The position numbers and the translations under genes are program-made. From Bordetella parapertussis (lineage in GTDB: Bacteria; Pseudomonadota; Gammaproteobacteria; Burkholderiales; SG8-41), in contig CAMBSS010000096.1 of assembly GCA_945870465.1 (NCBI GenBank), positions 1-16,589 on the forward strand: a stretch of DNA of 16,589 nucleotides, written 5' to 3'. The notes under the pieces are model-generated. The model saw only the letters and a program-made list of their open reading frames with translations, made no database searches and had not been told where the DNA came from. Below are positions 1-6,862 of the stretch, piece after piece (the first letter of the stretch is position 1; each line of letters starts with the position of its first letter).

Positions 1-237
1 GAGCGTGCCGATGCCGACCAGCAGCGGCACCGACAGGAGGTCGGCGGTGATCGGCGTGTTGGAGACGACCGCGAACAGGATGCACGGATAAAATACGTAG
101 AGCACGAGCCGGTTCAACTGCGTGCGCAGCACTTCCACCTCGGCATCGCGGAATATCAGCGGCCACACCGCGCCCGCGCCCACCAGCAGCGCCAGCGGCA
201 GCATGACTTCGATCATCAGGTTGAATAGCTGCATCAT
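1..237 (-). CDS. AEC-family permease, N-terminal part (cut by window edge)
   Basis: The first 79 codons of a minus-strand gene that continues past the left edge. The translation begins MMQLFNLMIEVMLPLALLVG and gives a hydrophobic N-terminal helix, then a short charged stretch (about residues 30-42). A second helix follows with LVLYVFYPCILF, and then the start of a third. The pattern of an N-terminal helix followed by a helix with LxxYxxxPxxLF is typical of auxin-efflux-carrier (AEC) family transporters, inner-membrane carriers of small organic acids and similar anions. Two adjacent ATG codons (ending at 237 and 234) are both possible starts, and neither has a strong Shine-Dalgarno sequence. 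It lies downstream of the D-2-hydroxyacid dehydrogenase on the same strand, separated by an inverted repeat. Substrate unknown; family call from a fragment only. Confidence 0.6.
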   Translation of the reverse strand, partial: MMQLFNLMIEVMLPLALLVGAGAVWPLIFRDAEVEVLRTQLNRLVLYVFYPCILFAVVSNTPITADLLSVPLLVGIGTL

Positions 238-278
238 GCCGACTCAGCCTACCAGGGACAGAAAAGCCAAAAACGATT

Positions 279-363
279 AGCCACAGAGAACACAGAGGAA
301 TTCAATCGAATCCACAGCAGCTGCTCTATGGTTTTCTCTGTGTCCTCTGTGCTCTCTGTGGCC
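279..363. repeat. Inverted repeat with CTCTGTG-type short units
   Basis: The left arm at 279-300 (agccacagagaacacagagg...) and the right arm at 334-363 (...tctctgtgtcctctgtgctc...) are near-complementary. Each arm is itself a run of an 8-9 nt unit resembling CTCTGTGT/C. The 33-nt spacer holds a small palindrome (agcagctgct). The right arm ends two bases before the stop codon of the D-2-hydroxyacid dehydrogenase at 366, so transcripts from that gene would fold into a long hairpin just after the stop. It lacks the T-run of a classical intrinsic terminator. From memory, similar arrays occur between genes in many environmental proteobacterial genomes; I could not search for that. Confidence 0.8.
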
Positions 364-365
364 AA

Positions 366-1352
366 TTATTTCTGGATTTTTGATTTGGCTTCGGGATTGA
401 CCAGATTGGGCGGCGCCACGCCGGTCAACGCGGCAACCGCGTTTTTGGCCGCGGTCATCGCCATCGCGCGGCGTGTCGCTTCGGTGGAACTGCCGATATG
501 CGGCGCCAGCACCACGTTTTTCAGATCGAGGAAGCCCGGGTTGAATTTGGGTTCGTTTTCGAACACGTCGAGCCCGGCCGCGCGGATGGTCCCGTCTTTC
601 AATGCGCTGATCAGCGCGGCATCGTCAACCACGCCGCCGCGTGTCGAGTTGATGAGGATGGCGGTGGGTTTCATTTTTTTCAGTTCCGCCGCGCCGATGT
701 AATGATGGGTGGCGGGCGAATAAGGCACCTGCAGCACGACGAAATCCGACTGCGCGAGCAGCTGGTCCTTGGTCGCATACTCCACGTCGAGCGATTTCTC
801 GACGTCCGCCAGTAAGCGATTGCGGTTTTGATACAGCACACGCATTTTGAAACCGGCCGCGCGCCGCGCGATCTGCTGACCGATACGCCCCATGCCGATG
901 ATGCCGAGCGTCGCGTGATGCACGTCGACTCCCAGCATCTGCTTCAGATGCCAGCCCTTCCAGTCGCCAGCGCGGACGTAGGCTTCGGCCTCGGTCAGGC
1001 GCCGCGCGGTGGCGAGCATCAGCGTCCACGCGAGGTCTGCTGTGCTGTCGTCGAGCACGCCCGGCGTGTTGGTCGCCATCACGCCGCGCGTAGTGCATGC
1101 CGGCACGTCAATGTTGTTATAGCCGACCGCGATATTGGCAACGACTTTCAGGCGCGGACACGCCGCGAGCAACGCGTCGTCGATGCGGTCGGTCAGGCAG
1201 CAGACGACCCCGTCCTTGTCCTTGAGACGTTGCGCGAGCGCCGCGGGTTCGAACGGCTGGTCCGCCTGGTTGGATTCAACTTCGCAATGTGCGGCGAGAT
1301 AAGCGAGCGTTTCATCGAAGACTTCACGTGTGACGAGAATTTTCGGTTTCAT
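366..1352 (-). CDS. D-2-hydroxyacid dehydrogenase (glyoxylate/hydroxypyruvate reductase type)
   Basis: 328 residues, the usual length for the family. Such enzymes reversibly reduce 2-oxo acids such as glyoxylate and hydroxypyruvate to D-2-hydroxy acids in the cytoplasm. Visible features are the Rossmann motif GIIGMGRIG at residues 150-158, and catalytic Arg238 in NSTRGG, Glu267 in FENEP and His285 in APHIGS. The strand after the nucleotide loop reads LYQNRNR, with no acidic residue where NAD-specific enzymes carry Asp, so NADP(H) is favoured (inference). The N-terminal catalytic domain is residues 1-100 plus the C-terminal tail. The ATG at 1352 is preceded by an AGGA ribosome site nine bases upstream. 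It lies 74 bases downstream of the MFS gene and may be co-transcribed with it, suggesting handling of an imported hydroxy or oxo acid. Exact substrate cannot be read. Confidence 0.9.
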   Translation of the reverse strand: MKPKILVTREVFDETLAYLAAHCEVESNQADQPFEPAALAQRLKDKDGVVCCLTDRIDDALLAACPRLKVVANIAVGYNNIDVPACTTRGVMATNTPGVLDDSTADLAWTLMLATARRLTEAEAYVRAGDWKGWHLKQMLGVDVHHATLGIIGMGRIGQQIARRAAGFKMRVLYQNRNRLLADVEKSLDVEYATKDQLLAQSDFVVLQVPYSPATHHYIGAAELKKMKPTAILINSTRGGVVDDAALISALKDGTIRAAGLDVFENEPKFNPGFLDLKNVVLAPHIGSSTEATRRAMAMTAAKNAVAALTGVAPPNLVNPEAKSKIQK

Positions 1353-1426
1353 TGCAGATCCTGTGGCTGGAGCGAGCGCAGAATTTTATTGAGCGCCGAT
1401 TATCGCATAGCGCGCGATGGCGCCAA

Positions 1427-2701
1427 TCAGGTCGCGGCAGATGCGCGCCAGATATTGCGGCAGCGCGTCTCGGTGAGCCGGCACGCGGCAACGACGCCGA
1501 TCAGCGACCACGCAACCAGCACGCCTATGCCGAGCCGGTACGCATCGGCGCTGCCGCCCGCGACCATGCCGGCGCCGTGATCGACTACCCAGCCAACCAG
1601 CGGCTGGAGCAGGCCGGAGGCGATGAAGCCGCCGATATTGGCGATCGCGATCGCCATGCCGGCGCGCTCCGGCGGATTCACTTCCTTGGCGAGCGACCAC
1701 GTGAGCGTGAAGCCCGGCACCGCGAGCCCGGTGAGCAGCGCCGCAACGACGGTACCGTTCGCGCTCGGGATGGGAAGGGCCAGCCACATCAGGCCGACGG
1801 CGCTATAGGCCACTGCGGACGCAATCACCAGCGGTCGGCGCACGCCAAGACGATCCGACAACCAGCCTATCAGCGGGGCACTGACAGCGAACGTAATCAG
1901 TATCAGCGCCGTGCAGCGCCCCGCCGCGACCGGGGTAAGGCCGTGCGCATGGACGAGGAAAGGCGTCGCCCACAAACCGATGAACGTCATGTACGCGCCG
2001 GAAATACCGACGTTGACCCAGAACGGCGGCCAGGTCGCCGGATTGGTGGCGACCGCCGCCAGCGCACGCCGCCAGTCACCGGTAGCGGCGTTGGCGCCGG
2101 CAACGTGCGGCGCTTCGCGCACGAACAGCCAGATCCCCAGCGCGAGGGCCAGCGACGCGACGCCCAGCGCAACGAATACGCTGCGCCACGACACCACGGT
2201 AATCAGCCACGCCAGCGGCGCGGTCGCGGCCAGCGCGCCCGCGATGCCGGCGACGTTGGCGGCGCCCACGGCCGTCGCAAAACGCCGCTCGTGAAACCAT
2301 CCGGCGCACAACTTGAGCATGCAGACGAATACCACCGAGACACCGAGGCCCGCGAGCATGCGCGCAATCGCCGCCGCCGTGAAATTCCCGGCGAGCCCGT
2401 AGGCGATCGAGCCGGCGCCCGCTATCAACATGCCGATCGCAAGCGTAACGCGCGGGCCGAGCGTGTCGGCAAGCACGCCGGACGGCACCTGCATCAGCGC
2501 ATAAACATAAAAGTAAGTTGCGCCCAGCGTGCCCAGCGCCGCTGCGCCGATGGCGAATTCATGCTGCAGATCGCCCGCGATCGCGCCGGTCGACACACGA
2601 TGAAAAAACGAAATGAAAAATGCGCAACAGGTGAGCGCCAGCGCGCTCCAGCGCCACCATGCGAGCGAGCGCGTTTGCGCGCTGTCAGTATGCGGATTCA
2701 T
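1427..2701 (-). CDS. MFS transporter
   Basis: 424 residues with about 12 hydrophobic segments, a standard major facilitator superfamily length. The MFS loop motif between helices 2 and 3 is clear (GVLADTLGPRVTL, about residue 75), and its degenerate counterpart in the second half is GWLSDRLGVRRPL. A short cytoplasmic loop around residues 205-215 (ATGDWRRALAAV) separates the two six-helix halves. These are inner-membrane secondary transporters, and the subfamily and substrate are not apparent. The start is odd: the ATG at 2701 sits six bases after the T-run of the terminator behind dctM, and no Shine-Dalgarno sequence is visible (see findings). It is followed by the D-2-hydroxyacid dehydrogenase on the same strand, so transport of a related acid is a reasonable guess. 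Confidence 0.85.
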   Translation of the reverse strand: MNPHTDSAQTRSLAWWRWSALALTCCAFFISFFHRVSTGAIAGDLQHEFAIGAAALGTLGATYFYVYALMQVPSGVLADTLGPRVTLAIGMLIAGAGSIAYGLAGNFTAAAIARMLAGLGVSVVFVCMLKLCAGWFHERRFATAVGAANVAGIAGALAATAPLAWLITVVSWRSVFVALGVASLALALGIWLFVREAPHVAGANAATGDWRRALAAVATNPATWPPFWVNVGISGAYMTFIGLWATPFLVHAHGLTPVAAGRCTALILITFAVSAPLIGWLSDRLGVRRPLVIASAVAYSAVGLMWLALPIPSANGTVVAALLTGLAVPGFTLTWSLAKEVNPPERAGMAIAIANIGGFIASGLLQPLVGWVVDHGAGMVAGGSADAYRLGIGVLVAWSLIGVVAACRLTETRCRNIWRASAAT

Positions 2702-2707
2702 GCATCG

Positions 2708-2739
2708 AAAAAAAACAGGGCAGCGCCTGCGCTGCCCTG
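2708..2739 (-). terminator. Intrinsic terminator after the TRAP operon
   Basis: A perfect 10-bp stem (CAGGGCAGCG / CGCTGCCCTG, 2716-2725 with 2730-2739) with a four-base loop is followed, in the minus-strand reading, by eight T residues (2715-2708). It lies 33 bases past the dctM stop codon. This is a textbook Rho-independent terminator. Confidence 0.92.
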
Positions 2740-2771
2740 CAATGACATTGTGCGACTCTTTCTGGCAAGCG

Positions 2772-4793
2772 CTATTTGTATAGCACGCTCGGCAGCCACA
2801 GCGCGATGGCCGGGAACGTGTAGAGCAGGACGAGCGCGACCACCTGGATCACCATGAACGGCATCATGCCCATGAAGATCTGGTTCAGCGTCACATGCGG
2901 CGGCGACACGCCCTTCAGGTAGAACGCCGCCATCGCCACCGGCGGGCTCAAGAACGCGGTCTGCAGGTTGAGCGCGACCAAGAGCCCGAAAAACAGCGGG
3001 TCGATATTGAAATGCGGCAGCAGCGGGATGAATATCGGCATGAAGATGACGATGATCTCGGTCCATTCGAGCGGCCAGCCCAGCAGGAAAATGATGATCT
3101 GCGCGAGCACCATGAACTGCACCGGCGTCATATCGAGCGACAGCACCCACTGATTGATGATCTCCTGCCCGCCAAGCAGGGCGAACGACGCCGAGAAAAT
3201 CGACGAACCCACGAACAGCCAGCACACCATCGCACTGGTCTTGGCGGTGAGGAACGACGATTCCTTGACGATGCCGCCGAGATCTTTCAGGGTGGTCCAG
3301 ACGGTGCCGCCGAGATTGTGGCCGCCGGGCGCGGCTTCACGCAGGTGGGTGAGGAAGCGATACGCCGCAGCGAGTATGCATCCGCCGAACGCGCCGACCG
3401 CCGCAGCCTCGGTGGGCGTTGCCAGGCCGAATACGATGGAACCGAGAACCGCGAGTATCAGCAGCGCCAGCGGGAAGAACGAGGTGAGTAGCATCTTGAA
3501 CACCTCGAGCCGTACCCAGTTCCAGAGCCAATAGAGCAGCGCGAGCCCCGCAACGCAGACGCCGAGCGTGATCCAGAACCAGAGCGGCGTCGCGTCCCGC
3601 TCGAGATTCGCGGCCGGTGCCGCCTGCGTGACGACCTCCGGCTTCGCCGCCTCCGCGGCGGCCGGCGCGGCGGCTTCTTTCACCCCCTCGGCCGGCGGCT
3701 CCTTGAGACCTCCGTCGGGCGGTGGTTCCTTGAGCCCTCCCGCGTCCGCCTCTGCTTGACCGATGAGTTCGGTCGATTCCTCCTTAACATCCTCGACTAT
3801 GCCTCCTCCCGCTTGGACCAACCCACTCGTGTCAACCACCGCCTCAGGCGCGGTCGCCAATTGCCAGGTCGCGCCCAGTGCCGCAACGAAGAACAGCGCC
3901 GGAAGCAGCGTGATGAAGAGCTGCCCGAGTACCGTGCTTTTCTTGACGCCGGCGACACCGGTTCCGGTGAGCCCATGCCAGAGCCCGGCCAGCGCATTGC
4001 TGCCGCGTGGCGACAGCTTCTGTGCAAAGGGCGGCAGAGCCACCCCCCGCTCGTCCATGGGCAGCGGCGGCATGAGGTCGGGCCTCAATTTCGCGAGCAC
4101 GATAACGTAGCCTATGTACAGGCCAGCGAGCATGAAACCGGGGCCGAAGGCACCTGCGTACAGTTTCACCACCGACACCCCGGCGACTGCGCCATACACG
4201 ATCAGCAGCACCGAGGGCGGAATCAGGATGCCGAGGCACCCCCCGGCGGTGATCGCACCGGCCGCCACCTTGGTGTTGTATCCCGCTTTGAGCATCGCCG
4301 GGAATGCAAGCAGCCCCATCAATGTCACCACCGCACCGACGATGCCGGTCGCGGTGGCGAAAATTGCACAGGTGACAATGGTCGCCACCGCGAGTGCGCC
4401 CGGTATGCGCGCCGTCGCCAGATGCAGGCTCTTGAACAGGCGGTTGATCAGCGCCGCGCGTTCGACCAGATAGCCCATGAACACGAACAGCGGGATAGCG
4501 ATCAGCACGTCGTTGGACATCACCGAATAGGCGCGCTGCACCATCAGGTCGAGAATCTGCTGGTTGGCGAGCGCCGGGTTCACGCTGCGATAGGCGATCC
4601 AGCCGAAAAACACCCCCATCCCCATCAGCGTGAACGCCGTGGGAAAACCGAGCATGATGCCCACCACGATCAGCGCCAGCATCAAAAGACCCAAATGGCC
4701 GTTGGTCATCTGCGACGGTGCCGGCATCAGCACGAACACCATGATCACCACCGCGGCCATGATCGACAGGCCGAACCAGACTTCTTTTCTCAC
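2772..4793 (-). CDS. dctM: TRAP transporter large membrane subunit DctM, extended form
   Basis: Large permease subunit of a tripartite ATP-independent periplasmic transporter, which imports organic acids using a cation gradient. It is 673 residues against about 430 for an ordinary DctM. The first half carries the conserved GY..K...AG....GGxLGxLIPPS region (residues 171-194). The second half has FGLATPTEAAAVGAFGG (455-471) and LNLQTAFLSPPVAMAAFY (608-625). Between them lies an insert with two extra hydrophobic segments (about 288-310 and 403-425). These flank a Pro/Ala/Glu-rich linker (about 325-400) containing a tandem GGLKEPP repeat at 352-367. The start is a GTG overlapping the dctQ stop in a GTGA arrangement, implying translational coupling. 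An ATG-started reading to 5066 would instead read across dctQ out of frame and is not credible. Confidence 0.9.
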   Translation of the reverse strand: MRKEVWFGLSIMAAVVIMVFVLMPAPSQMTNGHLGLLMLALIVVGIMLGFPTAFTLMGMGVFFGWIAYRSVNPALANQQILDLMVQRAYSVMSNDVLIAIPLFVFMGYLVERAALINRLFKSLHLATARIPGALAVATIVTCAIFATATGIVGAVVTLMGLLAFPAMLKAGYNTKVAAGAITAGGCLGILIPPSVLLIVYGAVAGVSVVKLYAGAFGPGFMLAGLYIGYVIVLAKLRPDLMPPLPMDERGVALPPFAQKLSPRGSNALAGLWHGLTGTGVAGVKKSTVLGQLFITLLPALFFVAALGATWQLATAPEAVVDTSGLVQAGGGIVEDVKEESTELIGQAEADAGGLKEPPPDGGLKEPPAEGVKEAAAPAAAEAAKPEVVTQAAPAANLERDATPLWFWITLGVCVAGLALLYWLWNWVRLEVFKMLLTSFFPLALLILAVLGSIVFGLATPTEAAAVGAFGGCILAAAYRFLTHLREAAPGGHNLGGTVWTTLKDLGGIVKESSFLTAKTSAMVCWLFVGSSIFSASFALLGGQEIINQWVLSLDMTPVQFMVLAQIIIFLLGWPLEWTEIIVIFMPIFIPLLPHFNIDPLFFGLLVALNLQTAFLSPPVAMAAFYLKGVSPPHVTLNQIFMGMMPFMVIQVVALVLLYTFPAIALWLPSVLYK

Positions 4794-5416
4794 TGCTGAC
4801 TCCCCGCTTGTTTGACCACGTAGGCATCGAGCTTGGCGATATCCTCGTCCTTGACGTTGACCATCTGTTTCAACTTGTCGACGTCTACTTCCTGGACGTC
4901 TTCCGCGCGCGACGGCCACTCGCCCTGCTTTAAGCAGATCACGCAACGGATGATTTCGACGATGCCCTGCACCAAAATGAACGCGCCGGCGACCGGAATG
5001 ATGGTCTTGAACGGATAGACCGGCGGGCCGTCGGCGGTGACATTCGAATGCTCGTTGATGACCCACGACTCGGCGGCATAGTTATAGCCGGCCCACACAA
5101 ACGCCACTACCCCGGGAATGAAGAACAGCAGGTAGAGCGTGAGGTCGAGGCCCGCCTGCAGGCGCGGCGGAAAAAAACCGTAGAGCACGTCGCCGCGCAC
5201 ATGGCCGTTTTTTGCCAGCGTATACGCGCCCGCCATCATGAACAGCGTCCCGTACATCTGGATCATGACATCGTAAGCATAGGGATGCGGGGCGTCCAGC
5301 ACGTAGCGCGAGAACACTTCCCAGGAGATGAAGAAAGTGAGCGAAACGATCAACCAGGAAAACGATTGACCGACAAAAGTGCTCATTTTGTCGATGGTGA
5401 GAAGCAGTTTCTGCAT
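4790..5416 (-). CDS. dctQ: TRAP transporter small membrane subunit DctQ
   Basis: 208 residues, slightly longer than most DctQ proteins (about 160-190). It has four hydrophobic segments: near residues 17-37 (SWLIVSLTFFISWEVFSRYV), near 50-70, around 88-108 (LTLYLLFFIPGVVAFVWAGY) and around 128-148 (TIIPVAGAFILVQGIVEIIR). The typical first-helix FSRYV motif and GHVRGDVLYG after helix 2 are present. It partners DctM in the inner membrane. I start it at the ATG at 5416 (MQKLLLTIDKM), which has GGCGGA just upstream. An in-frame ATG at 5452 would translate through a terminator-like hairpin. The C-terminus is a charged cytoplasmic extension of about 55 residues. It overlaps dctM by four bases and follows dctP by 80 bases. 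Confidence 0.88.
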   Translation of the reverse strand: MQKLLLTIDKMSTFVGQSFSWLIVSLTFFISWEVFSRYVLDAPHPYAYDVMIQMYGTLFMMAGAYTLAKNGHVRGDVLYGFFPPRLQAGLDLTLYLLFFIPGVVAFVWAGYNYAAESWVINEHSNVTADGPPVYPFKTIIPVAGAFILVQGIVEIIRCVICLKQGEWPSRAEDVQEVDVDKLKQMVNVKDEDIAKLDAYVVKQAGSQQ

Positions 5417-5429
5417 ATTCCGCCCTGCT

Positions 5430-5468
5430 AAAAAAATCGGCCACCCGGACACTGCCCGGATGGCCGAT
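5430..5468 (-). terminator. Terminator-like hairpin between dctP and dctQ (probable attenuator)
   Basis: A stem of 12 of 13 paired bases (5436-5448 with 5456-5468, one C/A mismatch) and a seven-base loop are followed on the minus strand by a run of seven T residues. It starts 28 bases after the dctP stop and ends 13 bases before the dctQ start. It therefore sits inside the operon, where partial termination would yield more DctP than DctQM. Confidence 0.8.
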
Positions 5469-5496
5469 GACTGTTATTACGAATAAGACGTTACGC

Positions 5497-6678
5497 CTAC
5501 TTCTTGGCTTCAGCCTTCTTCTTGGCTTCAGCCTTTTTCGCACCGAAGAAGTAATTCACCGCCATCTTGCGGCTGACGTAAGTGTCCTGGTCCCATTTCG
5601 ACGCGCGCTCGGCGAAAACCTTTTGTGACGCGGCGATTTCCTTGAACAAGGCATTTTCGCTCGATTTCTTTTCCACGATCGCGTCCCACAGCTTGAGCTG
5701 GTCCGCCAGCACCGCATCCGGAGTCTTGTAGAACTTGACCTTGTCCTTGACCTGCAGCTCGATGTAATCCTTGGAATAGCGGTCGATCGCCTTCCAGGAC
5801 ATGTCGGCGGACGCAGCTTCCACGGCATTGGCGATGATCGCCTTCATTTTCGCCGGCAGCGCGTCGTACTTCGGCTTGTTGAAGATGATCTCGAAGGTCT
5901 CGGCGCTCTGGTGGTAGCTCTGCAGCATGCACACCTTGGACACGTCGGGGAAGCCGAGCAGCCGGTCGGAGGTGGCGTTGTTGAACTCGGCCGCATCCAG
6001 CAGGCCGCGGTCCATGGCCGGCACGATCTCGCCGCCAGGCAGCGCGTTGACCGCAGCTCCCATGGCGGTGAACAAATCGATCGCCAGGCCGTTGGTGCGG
6101 AACTTGAGGCCCTTGAAATCCGCCGTCTTGGTGATCGGCTTTTTGAACCAGCCCAGCGGCTGCGTCGCCATCGGGCCGTAGAGGAACGACTGCACCGTGG
6201 AGATACCGATGGAATTGTAGAGTTTGGCGAGCAGTTCCTGGCCGCCGCCGTACTTGTGCCAGGAAAGCAACATGTTGGCGTCCATGCCGAACGCCGGGCC
6301 GGAATTCCACAGCGCCAGCGCGTTCTGCTTGCCGTAGTTGTAGCCCAACACCCCGTGTCCGCCATCCAGCGTGCCCTTGGCCACGGCTTCCAACATCCCG
6401 AACGCCGGTACCACGGCGCCCGCTGGCAGCACGTCGATCTTCAGTTCGCCGCCGGTCATGTCGTTGACCTTCTTGGCGAAATCGAGCGCGTACTCGTGGA
6501 AGATGTCCTTGGCCGGCCACGTGCTCTGCCAGCGCATGCTGATCGGCGTGGTCTGGCCCAGCGCGATCATCGGGAACGCCAAAGCGGCGCCTGCGGTTGC
6601 GGCAGTTGCGCCGCGCAAGAACTTGCGCTTCGATGCGTCAGGCTGCGCCTGCGTAGATTTCTTAAGATCTTTGCTCAT
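5497..6678 (-). CDS. dctP: TRAP transporter periplasmic binding protein DctP
   Basis: 393 residues. It captures the substrate in the periplasm and passes it to DctQM. The N-terminus carries a twin-arginine-like signal: KRKFLRG at residues 17-23, then a hydrophobic stretch ending near ALGQ-TTP at about residue 42. Lys replaces the first of the two arginines, so Tat export is likely but not certain. The mature part shows DctP-family landmarks, including FRTNGLAIDLFTAMGAA and GGEIVPAMDRGLLDAAEFNN in the ligand-binding region. This resembles the 2-oxo acid/lactate-binding branch more than the C4-dicarboxylate branch (inference from pattern). The ATG at 6678 is fixed by a perfect AAGGAGG five bases upstream. 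An in-frame ATG at 6759 has no such site and adds only a repeat-derived peptide. The C-terminus has a Lys/Ala/Glu tail from an 18-bp tandem repeat. Confidence 0.92.
   Translation of the reverse strand: MSKDLKKSTQAQPDASKRKFLRGATAATAGAALAFPMIALGQTTPISMRWQSTWPAKDIFHEYALDFAKKVNDMTGGELKIDVLPAGAVVPAFGMLEAVAKGTLDGGHGVLGYNYGKQNALALWNSGPAFGMDANMLLSWHKYGGGQELLAKLYNSIGISTVQSFLYGPMATQPLGWFKKPITKTADFKGLKFRTNGLAIDLFTAMGAAVNALPGGEIVPAMDRGLLDAAEFNNATSDRLLGFPDVSKVCMLQSYHQSAETFEIIFNKPKYDALPAKMKAIIANAVEAASADMSWKAIDRYSKDYIELQVKDKVKFYKTPDAVLADQLKLWDAIVEKKSSENALFKEIAASQKVFAERASKWDQDTYVSRKMAVNYFFGAKKAEAKKKAEAKK
5500..5535 (-). repeat. 18-bp tandem duplication at the dctP 3' end
   Basis: Two exact consecutive copies of an 18-base unit (cttcttggcttcagcctt on the plus strand) end at the dctP stop. 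They encode the Lys/Ala/Glu tail of DctP in frame. Confidence 0.9.
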
Positions 6679-6691
6679 GGTGGCCTCCTTT

Positions 6692-6750
6692 GGTGGATAT
6701 ACTTTTTTTGGTGGATATATTTTTGACACGCGGACTATCGTATACCCACC
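6692..6750 (-). promoter_or_regulatory. Repeated GGTGG(A/G)TATA motif upstream of dctP
   Basis: Two direct copies of ggtggatata (6692-6701 and 6710-6719, 18 bases apart) and one inverted copy (tatacccacc, 6741-6750) lie between the dctP ribosome site and its likely promoter. The inverted copy overlaps a weak -10-like TATACGAT in the minus reading, with a TTGCTT -35-like hexamer upstream. This could be an operator or 5' UTR element controlling the TRAP operon. The regulator is unknown. Confidence 0.45.
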
Positions 6751-6757
6751 CAAGGGC

Positions 6758-6792
6758 AAAAAGCAAGAAATCCGGGGGCAGGATAGCCCCGG
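6758..6792 (-). terminator. Probable terminator behind the nhaD-like/ridA/MBL unit
   Basis: In the minus reading, a GC-rich stem (about 7 bp with one bulge, CCGGGG..GC near 6772-6779 pairing with GCCCCGG at 6786-6792, six-base loop) is followed by a T-rich stretch TTTCTTGCTTTTT (6770-6758). It lies 70 bases past the MBL pseudogene and just upstream of the dctP promoter region, so it would insulate the TRAP operon. Confidence 0.55.
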
Positions 6793-6824
6793 GTCAAGCG
6801 GCGGGGAACGCGCGAACGGCGGGG

Positions 6825-6840
6825 CTTACCGCAAACTTAC
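6825..6840. promoter_or_regulatory. CTTAC-N6-CTTAC direct repeat (response-regulator-like box)
   Basis: On the minus strand this reads GTAAG-N6-GTAAG, two half-sites 11 bases apart. That is the spacing usual for OmpR/PhoB-family dimers bound on one DNA face. The same arrangement recurs upstream of the degP-like gene, with a shared 12-base core caaacttacgcc. Binding is inferred only. Confidence 0.35.
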
Positions 6841-6862
6841 GCCCCGGGGGATGACGCCGGAA

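Noticed and set aside
279..363. CRISPR array from periodic CTCTGTG units
   Set aside because: The units are too short, without unique spacers, and arranged as one inverted pair.
1352..2857. A 501-codon plus-strand open frame
   Set aside because: It is antisense to the clear MFS gene. Its product is rich in Arg, Gln, His and Ala with no domain or membrane pattern, a usual shadow in GC-rich DNA.
3756..4799. A 347-codon plus-strand open frame with many His and Arg
   Set aside because: Antisense to dctM, with low-complexity composition and no recognisable fold.
4794..5066. ATG-started N-terminal extension of dctM
   Set aside because: The added residues are out-of-frame translation of dctQ. The GTGA overlap gives a natural start and a normal N-terminus.
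5417..5452. Upstream ATG for dctQ
   Set aside because: It would place the coding start inside a terminator-like hairpin, while the ATG at 5416 has a ribosome site and gives the usual DctQ start.
6679..6759. Upstream ATG for dctP
   Set aside because: The extension is translated from the GGTGGATATA repeats, and the perfect AAGGAGG points to the ATG at 6678.
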